This document shows positions 54,485 to 64,000 of a stretch of 64,000 nucleotides of DNA, in pieces. Source of the stretch: Chrysogorgia sp. JL179-B06 (Eukaryota; Cnidaria; Anthozoa; Scleralcyonacea; Chrysogorgiidae); NCBI GenBank assembly GCA_035772405.1, contig JAYKKM010000351.1, forward strand, positions 511,501 to 575,500, written 5' to 3'. The position numbers and the translations under genes are program-made. Numbering within the stretch: position 1 is the first letter of the stretch; every line of letters starts with the position of its first letter. The notes beneath the pieces were generated by a model, which did no database searches, was not told where the DNA came from, and saw nothing but the letters and a program-made list of their open reading frames with translations.

Positions 54485-54830
54485 TGTCCTTACCCAAACC
54501 GAATACTAATGCTATGAAAAAACGTTTTAGTTATCGAGGTGCCATGATCTGGAATTCAGTAAATTAAATTTATTTTCATTAAAATTATCTTAACTTGTAT
54601 ATAGTTAGTTTTTTAGTAATGGTTCTATATTTGTATTGTTGCATGGTTTTTATTATTTCAACCTATTGAATTGTAAGTAATATAGTTAATTAGTTAGTAA
54701 ATTAGTTAGTTAGTTAATTAGATACACGGCCCTTTGAAAAACAGCTTTTTAAATTTTTAAATATTTTATTATAATATAGCTGATAAGCCTACCGTGTATA
54801 AATAACATTAAATGAATAAATAAATAACTC
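54485..54830 (+). mobile_element. LINE 3' end, 5'-truncated
   Basis: The plus strand encodes LPKPNTNAMKKRFSYRGAMI, then WNSVN and a stop near 54570. This is the C-terminal end of a CR1/L2-like reverse transcriptase, the same motif as the LINE at 42884-43800 but a different family. The 3' UTR ends in GAATAAATAAATAA. Confidence 0.7.
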
Positions 54831-54934
54831 ACCATTTCTACAAAAAGCGTTTCCTTGAAAAAAAATTGAAAAAAGGCCGCGTCGCGTCAATTCTGGACCG
54901 ACCCACTGACCAAAAACAGAATACTTTTTTGCCT

Positions 54935-55090
54935 AACGTTTAATAAGTTTTATAGCTCTAATACCTTTCGAAGCTTTTTTGCTGATGTTATCAATATATT
55001 CATCCCAGTTTTGGGTTGTTTTAAATATAAAAGAAAATATTCCTCGGCAATACTTTTGTTTCCACAGTGTAGCCAGCTTTGTCTTATTTG
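54935..55090 (-). pseudogene. LINE reverse transcriptase fragment
   Basis: The minus strand reads NWDEYIDNISKKASKGIRAI, then KLIKR. This is the conserved segment after the RT active site of LINEs (LNWxxHIxxISKKxSKxIGxI). It is in opposite orientation to the neighbouring LINE end. Confidence 0.6.
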
Positions 55091-55223
55091 CTGACGAAAC
55101 ATATATATATATATAATTAGAATATTGTTCGTTGTATGAACTAAAAATAGTGCTCAACAATGAAGGAGGGTTTAAGTCAATAGACATAATTCTACTCGTA
55201 TGTTTAAAGATAACGCGTCCTAC

Positions 55224-55412
55224 CTGCCGGGTGTTCTTGGCAACACGGGCAAAGGGTCATTCATTAAGTCTTCCACACTATCATTAGCCACTAAAGAAGA
55301 TAGCGGGCTCGATGAACCAGCGGATACATTCTCGATAGGATCCACGTCCAGGTCCAGAGAAAAACGATGTTGAACAGCAGGCGCAGAATTGAGCGCTGGA
55401 GCAGTAGCAGAC
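55224..55412 (-). CDS. CKAP5: CKAP5 exon, acidic linker
   Basis: A 189-bp exon, acceptor TGTAG, donor GTAGGA. It encodes SATAPALNSAPAVQHRFSLD, then LDVDPIEN... and ending PLPVLPRTPG. RFSLDLDVDPIEN corresponds to the vertebrate FxLDLDEIEND motif after TOG5. It links 56834 (AG plus G) to 53425 (AG plus T). Confidence 0.9.
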
Positions 55413-55741
55413 CTACACAAAACATATCGGTTCATAAGATTGAAATATGAAGGACCTGAAGAAAAAGCATACGCTTTACTAACTATGTTCCACACGCTTG
55501 TGTTACATGTTACTGCTCAACTGTGCGGTATAACTGTACTTATTATATATAGGACAAAATTACTGCATTCTGATTGGACGAGAGTGTAATAATTTCGTTT
55601 CTATTAACTATGGTTAATTGCAATCAGGAGTGTAATTAATATCACCATAGTAACACAATGGCTTTTATTTGTTATGGTTTGTTTTGAATCACTTCGTAGG
55701 TTCGTTATAAGAAACCGGATTGGACTTAAAATCTTGTTTAA

Positions 55742-56204
55742 AGGACATTGGCAACAAAAATTAAGTTTGTCTAATATGAAAGAACTCGTAAAATGATAGA
55801 GTAACACCTTTCACAACTTTTAGGTATTTTACTTCGTTTTTGAAATATTTCAGTTTGTTTGATATGTAAATGAGATGGTCTCTGACGTCAGGTGCAGGGT
55901 AGAGAAATTTCACTTATTAAAATATTAGTTCCATATTCAAGTTTGCTCCACAAATTTACTTGAAAATGTGCGTATAATAACTCCTCATGATAATAAACTT
56001 AGCAATCACTGAGATATAAGACTTTTTAATGAGTGAAAATTCTCTACCCTGCACCTGACGTCAGAGACCATCTCATTTACATATCAAACAAACCGAAATA
56101 TTTCAAAAACGAAGTAAAATACGGAAAAGTTGTAAAAGGTGTTACTCTATCATTTTACGAGTTCTGTCATATTAGACAAACTTAATTTTTGTTGCCAATG
56201 TCCT
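55742..56204. mobile_element. Kolobok/T2-like MITE, family D
   Basis: A 463-bp foldback AGGACATTGGCAACAAAAAT to its complement, TTAA on both sides. Its ends match those of the decayed copy at 24809-25436. Confidence 0.8.
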
Positions 56205-56589
56205 TTAACGTAAGAAATCGGTCCGCAATCAGGCCGTCCTGAATGGGCTCAGGCCGGTCTAGCAACCTACCCGAGTTTAAGCCGGCATGAACTGAATCTT
56301 ACGCCGGACCCATGTAAAAAACCTACAGGAAAAATACTACATCTGATATAAAGTCAGACCGACCTGAACTTGGGATGGCCTTATGTAAACACCCGAACAC
56401 AAACCTTCGGGGTCTCCATTGTTATGCTAGTGAAGTGCTTTGACCACTGCCGAGAACCTAGTCACGAGTTCTGTATATTATAATGCTGGTAATCTAATGT
56501 ATAACACTCGAAATTTTCCACCATAAACCCTTAGAACATGTAATTTAATCGAGTGAAATCCCGGCATTACCACCATTATATATATACAG

Positions 56590-56820
56590 AACTCGTGAAT
56601 AGGCTCTCGGCAACGGCCTCCGTAGCTCAGTGGTCTGACAGAGCACTGCGCTAGCATCGCAGGGTCGCGGGTCCAATTGCAGCCGGAAGGCCTTGATGTT
56701 GCATTTTTCGCAACTGGTCCCGGTTTGGTCTTAAAATGTATATATTTCAACACTCGAAATTTTCCTTCGCCATAAATCTTTACAACATGTAGTTTAATCG
56801 AGTGAAATGCCAAAATATTA
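56590..56820 (+). mobile_element. tRNA-Ala-like SINE (family A), best copy
   Basis: Around 56617-56690 is GGCCTCCGTAGCTCAGTGGT (A box), CACTGCGCTAGCATCGCAGG (anticodon-arm-like) and CGCGGGTCCAATTGC (B box). The body GGCCTTGATGTTGCATTTTT and the tail TTTAATCGAGTGAAATGCCA follow. An inverted partial copy of the same family lies just upstream (56400-56580), and others are at 42695-42860 and 60985-61300. Confidence 0.75.
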
Positions 56821-56833
56821 TTCATTTAAATAC

Positions 56834-56997
56834 CTGTTTTGTGGTATCGTCGGCTTTGCGGATTTTTTCTCGGCGGGAACAGAAGTTTCAGTGGGCTTTT
56901 TTAACGTTTGTGCAGGTTTGGCATCCTCAACAGCTGGTTTGCTTTTCCCGGCACGTCGAATACGTTCATCCAACAAACTTTGATCTTTATCTGAAAT
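56834..56997 (-). CDS. CKAP5: CKAP5 exon, end of TOG5 and linker
   Basis: A 164-bp exon in phase 0, acceptor ATTTAG-like (CTTTAG), donor GTATTT. It encodes ISDKDQSLLDERIRRAGKSK, then PAVEDAKPAQTLKKPTE... The start matches vertebrate LSEKDMSMLEERIKRSAKR. The basic, proline- and lysine-rich remainder is the flexible linker that helps XMAP215 proteins bind the microtubule lattice. Confidence 0.93.
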
Positions 56998-57059
56998 CTA
57001 AAGCACCATTTCGATATTACTGATATAGATTCTAAATCAAGTAAATAGACGATACATGG

Positions 57060-57480
57060 ACGATCAACAAGCTCGTATCCTCAGAAAGTCCTGGACAGGA
57101 ATCAAACCTGTAACCTTCTCATTGCCGGTGAGACGATCTAACCATTGAGCTACCGAGACTCGAAGGAGAACGAAGGTTACAATGATGTACCGGTTCGATT
57201 GACACACGTATACTGTACTTCCTATGCGGCAGTCACTCACTATATATCAGTAATACTTGCAGGATGTGTAATATATACACTGCTGTAGTGAATGTGGGAG
57301 AGCTTGGAATAGACAGACGATACATAGACGACTGCCTTGTATATAGGCAGTCGTATGTCCGGGACTCATTTTTCTGATGATACCAGCTTGACGATCGTCC
57401 ATGTGTCGTCTGTCTACTCCAAGCTCTCCCACATTCACTACAGTAGTGTATTAACACATCAAGTAAACAGTTGAATGCCA
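57060..57480. mobile_element. pair of inverted SINE family B copies
   Basis: A head on minus (GAGTCTCGGTAGCTCAATGG, complement of 57140-57165) is followed by its body, then a second body in the opposite orientation (57340-57480). CTACAGTAGTGTATTAACAC and its near complement mark the paired tails. Confidence 0.6.
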
Positions 57481-57812
57481 AAATGTTTCACGATTTGAGC
57501 TTTCATGCGTTGATGTTCTATAAAGGTTAGTTTGTCCGAAATGCTAACGAGTGTCGCATCAACCCAGAAATTTCGATTTCTTTCCTGCTTTCCGTGAGAC
57601 TGCTTGAGGATTTGAGTGAAAATGGTGATAAAATCTCTAGTATATAGATCAAGTATATCATCAACGTTTGAATTAGGTCAAATTCCTCTAGCAGGAGAAT
57701 ATTATATAAGAAATGATGATTGATTTGACGTCACAGTCATTTCGGGCAAAGCAACCTTTATACAACATGAACGCAAAGCTCAAATCATAAAATATTTTGG
57801 CATTCAACTATT
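57471..57812. mobile_element. foldback MITE
   Basis: The ends AGTTGAATGCCAAAATGTTT / ATATTTTGGCATTCAACT and the block GATTTGAGCTTTCATGCGTT against its complement pair over about 60 bp. It is non-coding. Confidence 0.7.
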
Positions 57813-58047
57813 CACTTCACGCAGAATCTATATCAGTAATATGATCGTATTTGGGGTTCTAGCTACTTTAAGCCAGTCTCTACTGAATATTCGAGGTAAA
57901 CGTTGTTGATCTTTGTGTTAAAGGTTTTTCGTTTTGTTGCGAAGAAACTAGCGTCCAAAAAGTACTTTGTTTTGTTTGAAATTTGTGATGCATATTTTAC
58001 CTAGTAAACCTGGAAAATTACATGTAGGGGTCTAAAATAAGTCTTAA

Positions 58048-58378
58048 AGTGTCTATCTCACGTTTGTGGATTTTACATATTTGTAATATTTGGGTCTTCC
58101 TGAGCAAAATCATAATATATATTGTCAGCCGAAAGTTTAATCATCATGGAGTTTTTCGCTGTTAAAGTTACCGGATGTGATGTCACAAGATGCATTCCAA
58201 ACCAGTTTTCTTTTCTTACTTGCCACAAAAATGCCTCGTGTGACATCACATCCGATAACTTTAACAGCAAAAAAAGGCCATGAAGATGACATTTTCTGCT
58301 GACAAGATATATTATGGTTTTGCTCACGAAGACCCAAATATTACGAATATGTAAAATCCCCAAACGTGAGATGGCAGT
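58048..58378. mobile_element. TTAA MITE, family C copy
   Basis: AGTGTCTATCTCACGTTTGT to its near complement, TTAA on both sides, 331 bp. The copy cut by the right window edge at 63869 is its close relative. Confidence 0.8.
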
Positions 58379-58547
58379 TTAAATTCAAGCGCTATTATAT
58401 TGCTATAATTTGAGAATCGCAGAAAGATTAACTCGTCAATTTCAACTAGGTTGTCATGGTCGTATGTATGGCTTCGCTAGCATATATTTATTAGATTTTC
58501 TTTCTTGTTTAGTGCACAAGAAAAACGAAAACTTCAAAGAATGGAAA

Positions 58548-58803
58548 AGTTGTCAATTTTTTTTAAAATTAATTAGCTATGTCATTAAGTATAGGTAGTC
58601 GTGTGATAGCGAGTACAATTAAGGATTTACACCACGAGTGATATTTGAAAAGTGTACCCAAATTGCACGAGCCATTAGGCGGGTGCAATTTGGCACAATT
58701 TTCAAATACAACGAGTAGTGTAAATCCTTAATTGTACTCGTTATCATATGATTACCTATACTTAATGACATAGCTAATTAATTAAAAAAAAACTTGACAA
58801 CTA
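58548..58803. mobile_element. foldback MITE
   Basis: AAGTTGTCAATTTTTTTTAA and ATTAGCTATGTCATTAAGTA are mirrored at 58755-58803. It abuts the left end of the next MITE, whose terminus is missing. Confidence 0.7.
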
Positions 58804-59259
58804 TCCAGGGTTTGGGTATTTTACCAATTTGTGACTTTGGAATCTCTTGAGAAGAATTGTAAAATATCTTGTCGTGCGAAAATTTCATCTTCATACCTTT
58901 TACTGCTGCTAAAGTGATTTACTATTCACAGGAAATGACGTCAAAGCAGGGACACGCAAAAACATTGCACACTGATTTAGCAGTGAAATACAATGAAAGT
59001 TTGGGAATTGAGCGAATTTTGTCGAAACAGGTGTGTTTAAAGTTCAGAGCCAAACTTTCTTTGTATTTTACTGTTGAATCAATGTGCAATGACTTCGCGT
59101 GCCCCTGCTTTGACGTCATTTCCTGTGAATAGAAAATCAACTTTAGCAGGGAAAAAGGCATGAAGATGAAATTTTCTAACGACAAGATATATTACATTTC
59201 TTCTTGGTAGAACCCAAAGATTACGAATATGTAAAATCCCCAAACCCCGGATTGGCACT
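58804..59259. mobile_element. TTAA MITE, family C copy
   Basis: Paired arms around GTGCGAAAATTTCATCTTCA and its complement. The right end CCCCGGATTGGCACT is followed by TTAA; the left end has been lost. Confidence 0.7.
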
Positions 59260-59264
59260 TTAAT

Positions 59265-59721
<457 letters not shown>

Positions 59722-59945
59722 CTACAAAATAAAACAAGCGTTGGCAAGTTGTTATCAATACAGTGACATATGGGAGGGGTAATCGCAAGAAAATATACAG
59801 TAAATATACCTTAAAATTTAATGAATAATTGACAAAGAAAAAACAAAATAAATTAATGTTTAATAATGGTTGTATTTTTGTACTGATAGCTTGAATCTTC
59901 AACATTGTCAATAAAACATTTAGATGTACGAGTATCTTTTAGATG

Positions 59946-60897
59946 CTACCTCCTCCGCAGGCATTTTTGGGAGAAGGGCGCGGGCGGGATAAAATTGCGG
60001 GCGAAGAGAGAAGAAACGCCTGCCAACTAATGATTTCAAGATGGCAGAAGCATTTGACGATCGTATACTTATAGGCGTATTGAAAATTAGTTTGTCGAGT
60101 TGGACATCTGGAATCTTTTGGGCAGTAACTGGTTAAAACAACTCTCCTTTTTACCACCAAAGCGTATTAGTTATACATACATGCAAACAAACAAACAAAA
60201 ACAATGCAAAACAACCTTTATTAGTATATAAAATCTTGTATTTGAGACGCAAATATCACTTATATCGTGTTTTAATCAATACATTGGGTTGAAAAAACGT
60301 TGGTTTACAATGGGCTAAAATAACCGTCCACTTTCGCTATTTGTATCTGTTGACAGTCAGTAAAAGTGATGAAAGGGTCAAATTACGGAAAGTTCATCAT
60401 ATACAATTGCTTCGTTCTATTTTAAAACCCCATTTAATTTGATAACTATCAACAAGTACACACAATATAAACCTTCGACATTATATTTAAAGGGATTTTA
60501 GAGCAACCTGGTTTGCATTTCTTCCTTTAAATGCGGTTTCAGAAGTGGACGGGTATTCCATAATTGCTCCGACTATGTCAACATCACTATCACTGCTATG
60601 CACGAAATCTTCGAGTTTCTGAATCTCTTCCTCGCTGCTGTCCGCCATGACTATCCAGATATAACCAGAAAGGCCCGATAAGACACGAGCGAGTCGTTTC
60701 AAGTTTCGATGGGTCATATTTCAGCAGATATTTATGGATAACCCGAAGATCGACATTAGAAACCCGAAGATCGAACATTAGTTGGCAGGCGTTTCTTCTT
60801 CTCCCCTCTCAAATTTCGCTCGCCCTCAATTTCTCCCGCCCGCGCTCCTCCCGCCTGCGCCCTTCTCGCCCAAAAAGAACGCCTGCGGAGGAGGTAG
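59946..60897. mobile_element. MULE-like element with 9-bp duplication
   Basis: The inverted ends CTACCTCCTCCGCAGGC... and its complement extend roughly 100 bp with indels, down to AACGCCTGCCAACTAATG. The exact 9-bp duplication TTTTAGATG flanks them (59937-59945 and 60898-60906). A 9-bp duplication with long inverted repeats is typical of Mutator-like elements. The arms are GC-rich, unlike the surroundings. The interior carries a short open frame on minus. Confidence 0.8.
60487..60648 (-). CDS. small open frame inside the MULE-like element
   Basis: Starting at the ATG at 60648, it encodes 53 residues, MADSSEEEIQKLEDFVHSSD, then SDVDIVGAIMEYPSTSE... A possible splice donor (AACCAG then GTTGCT) lies at 60508/60507. 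The acidic N-terminus looks like a first coding exon, either of the original transposase or of a captured host gene. I do not recognise it. Confidence 0.4.
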   Translation of the reverse strand: MADSSEEEIQKLEDFVHSSDSDVDIVGAIMEYPSTSETAFKGRNANQVALKSL

Positions 60898-60984
60898 TTT
60901 TAGATGTATGAGTATCATTTAGAAATATGAAACACGGCCACTTGTATTGTAAATAGTACATATTACAAGTAATATTTGGCATTT

Positions 60985-61300
60985 CACTCGATTATACTGC
61001 ATTAGAATACATACATTTTAAGACCAAACCGGGAACAGTTGCTAAAAAGCAACATCAAGGCCTTCCGGCTGGAATTGAATCCGCGATTCTGTGATGCTAG
61101 TGCAGTGCTCTGACCACTCGGAGGCCGTTGCGAGAGACTAGTCACGAGTTCTGTATATATAATGTGGTAATACCTGGAGAAGAACTGGGTGTATTATTAA
61201 CACGTACTATTTGGCATTTCACTCGATTAAACTACATGTTCCAAGGATTTATGGCTAAGGAAAATTTCGAGTGTTACAAAACACGTGACTAGGCTCTCGG
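60985..61300 (-). mobile_element. SINE family A, inverted copy plus fragment
   Basis: On minus, the body AGGCCTTGATGTTGCTTTTT and the B box (ATTCAATTCCAGCC) are followed toward 61130 by the head. A further fragment (CTCGGCAACGGCCTCCG) lies in plus orientation near 61290. Confidence 0.6.
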
Positions 61301-61383
61301 CAACGGCCTCCGTTTTTCCGAGCTATGTGTATAGCCGACCAGATCTCGATTTGTTAAATGTTTCGTTTGTCCTTCGATACTCG

Positions 61384-61620
61384 TGGCTTAGCTTCTTGAA
61401 GTTCTTCCTTGACAGAAAATTCACAGTAAGAACAATACATCATATCTTTACTTTCTTGTGGAAGTATTCATCAAGTGTATCCATCAGTGGCCAGTCTCGA
61501 GGAAAGCAGTGCTATTTAATGAATTTATCAGCGCTGTTAACAGCACAAACTATTCCAGTTATTCACATTACGACCGCGTCCTCGCACCAGTTCTCCTCGA
61601 TCAAACTGGCGTCCTCTTGA
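61384..61620 (+). pseudogene. possible LTR-retrotransposon RNase H fragment
   Basis: FLKFFLDRKFTVRTIHHIFT, then FLWK resembles the LxGRKFTVRTDHxxLxxL segment of Ty3/gypsy RNase H. Downstream residues are not convincing and the catalytic Asp region is absent. This is a weak call. Confidence 0.35.
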
Positions 61621-62127
61621 CGTCCATGTCCTCTTTGCTAAATCTGTCTATTATTACTTAGTATCAACCAACTAGTGGTCTATTACAAATTCGGCATTCT
61701 GATTGGCTGAGCTCCTCACTGTCTATTGGTGATAGACGGTGAGTAGCGTTACCCAATCACAAACTTGAATATTCCTATCCTGACCAATCAGAAGCCACGA
61801 CATATTTAAGCTGCGCGGCCAAACCTGAAATCTAGTCCAAACATGGCGCCCGCTAAAATTTATATACGAGTGATGAAATCATGAAAACATTGGCCCGAAA
61901 GTAATGGAAAATTGTTCAGTTTGACATTTTCGAATAGGAAAATGAATTCGCTTATGCCTATGGAGTATATCTATACCAAATGTGAAGCAAAGTAATTACA
62001 AACTCGTTTTTTGTGAGCGATTGTTTATCATGTGCCATCGAGCAATTCTACATTTTGAATGCAAACAAAAAGGTAAAACTATCTGAAAATTTGGAACAAT
62101 GTTAGAAAGGTTGTTTATGGTTGATAC

Positions 62128-62258
62128 TAAAACAATTAGACAACTCGCCCTCGTTGTCTATGAGCAGATAGTCAACTCGGGCTTCGCCCTCGTTGACTAT
62201 CTGCTCATAGACAACTCGCTCTCGTTGTCTAACTCGCTCTCGTTGTCTAATTGTTAAA
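62128..62258. repeat. hairpin with CTCG-type repeats
   Basis: ACAATTAGACAACTCGCCCT, then CGTTGTCTATGAGCAGATAG is mirrored by CTATCTGCTCATAGACAACT and the following bases. The unit 'actcgctctcgttgtcta' is duplicated at the right. Confidence 0.75.
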
Positions 62259-62446
62259 TAACACGCACGGCTATGATAAGAAATCGATAAAATTGACGTA
62301 CCGAAAAAGGGGGTGACTGGTTTAATTGATTTAACAATAATTCCTTGCGCACAGTAAACATTGAATCGCGCAGAAATATCGGAAGATGTAGTTTCAAATA
62401 TTAGATTTAGTAAAAAGGATGCTTTCACGTATTTAATTTATCTTAA

Positions 62447-62927
62447 AGTGCCCCTAACCTCAATATTTTTTATTGTCTTATTTGGAAGAACTTTTAAAAT
62501 GATAAAGTAACTTCTTTTGAAGATTTTCGTTTCTTCGCTTTCGTTTTGAGATATATCAGTTTGTTTGATATGCAAATGTCCGGAATTTACGTCACACATG
62601 TATAATGATTTACCAGAGAATGTTATATATCTTTAGGTTCATCAAATAAAAACAATGAAGTGTGAATAACACGTATGCGTGTTTCTCCCACAACACCAAA
62701 CTTCTTGATTTTAAAGGATTTCGTTCGAGAATGAAAGAGATACACATATTTCTCCAATGAGTCATTATTAATGCATGTGTGACGTAAATTCCGGACATTT
62801 GCAAATCATACAAACTGATATATCTCAAAAAGTAAGCGAAGAAACGAAAATCTTCAAAAGAAGTTACTTTATCATTTTAAAAGTTCTTCCAAATAATACA
62901 ATAAAAAAATTTGAGGTTATGGACACT
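62447..62927. mobile_element. TTAA MITE, family B copy 2
   Basis: AGTGCCCCTAACCTCAAT to its near complement, TTAA on both sides, 481 bp. It matches 28957-29426. Confidence 0.8.
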
Positions 62928-62931
62928 TTAA

Positions 62932-63835
<904 letters not shown>

Positions 63836-63868
63836 TCAACGAGATGAGAGATCGTGAAGCTATATTAA

Positions 63869-64000
63869 AGTTCTTTTTTCACGTTTGGGGATTTTACATA
63901 TTCGTAATATTTAGGTCGTCCTGAGCAAAATCATAATATATCTTGTCAGCCTAAAATTTCATCTTCATGGACTTTTCTCATGTCACAAGAGGCATTTTTG
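63869..64000. mobile_element. TTAA MITE, family C copy cut by the window edge
   Basis: It begins after TTAA at 63865-63868 and reads like the left arm of 58048-58378 (GGGGATTTTACATATTCGTA, CTTGTCAGCCTAAAATTTCA). Confidence 0.7.

Noticed and set aside
58869..59185. 87-residue frames on both strands with related sequences
   Set aside because: They are the two arms of one palindromic MITE read in each direction.
60487..60717. A CKAP5 exon inside the MULE-like element
   Set aside because: The flanking CKAP5 exons (63602 and 59392) already join in phase with conserved sequence on both sides, so nothing is needed between them.

Overview
This is a window of animal nuclear DNA: AT-rich, intron-containing and dense with transposons. 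It is not bacterial, and no plasmid or phage genes are visible. BEL/Pao retrotransposons, Penelope-like elements with GIY-YIG endonuclease remnants, tRNA- and 5S-derived SINEs, Kolobok/T2-like TTAA MITEs and a JHAMT-like methyltransferase together suggest an early-branching marine metazoan such as a cnidarian. That placement is inference; the sequence does not name the species.

Layout. 1-5192: gene-free flank with microsatellites, SINE pieces and a foldback element. 5193-11264: a complete BEL/Pao element on the minus strand (BEL-1). Its 420-bp LTRs differ at one base seen by eye and are flanked by a 5-bp duplication, yet gag and pol are broken in several places. 11503-17654: a second BEL/Pao element (BEL-2), also minus strand, with an intact 1285-aa Pol frame and a damaged gag. 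It is inserted in one arm of a large inverted repeat (11294-19169). 19317-20108: an intact single-exon class I SAM-dependent methyltransferase gene on the plus strand, about 150 bp beyond the other arm. 20109-24672: non-coding DNA with a 5S-derived SINE, a TTAA-flanked piggyBac-like MITE and foldback repeats.

24673-63820: the 3' half of a CKAP5 (chTOG/XMAP215) microtubule-polymerase gene on the minus strand. Fourteen exons could be placed by homology, splice sites and phase, totalling about 2.34 kb of coding sequence across 39 kb. They cover TOG5, the acidic linker, the C-terminal helical domain and the stop codon. The 5' half lies beyond the right edge. By phase, at least one exon between 33839 and 30288 is missing from the model.

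The CKAP5 introns hold most of the interest. They carry about 20 foldback MITEs, most of them flanked by TTAA. Some are fused at shared TTAA sites or nested (38634-41716). They also hold Penelope-like remnants with hammerhead-ribozyme-like cores, LINE 3' ends, tRNA-SINEs, a MULE-like element with a 9-bp duplication, a Tc1/mariner MITE and a hAT element that still encodes part of its transposase C-terminus. The most unusual object is a 4.86-kb foldback element at 46498-51358, whose long inverted arms are built from two different tandem arrays. It sits inside a MITE and itself contains a hAT that contains another MITE. Host genes therefore contribute about 3.1 kb of recognisable coding sequence to the 64 kb.
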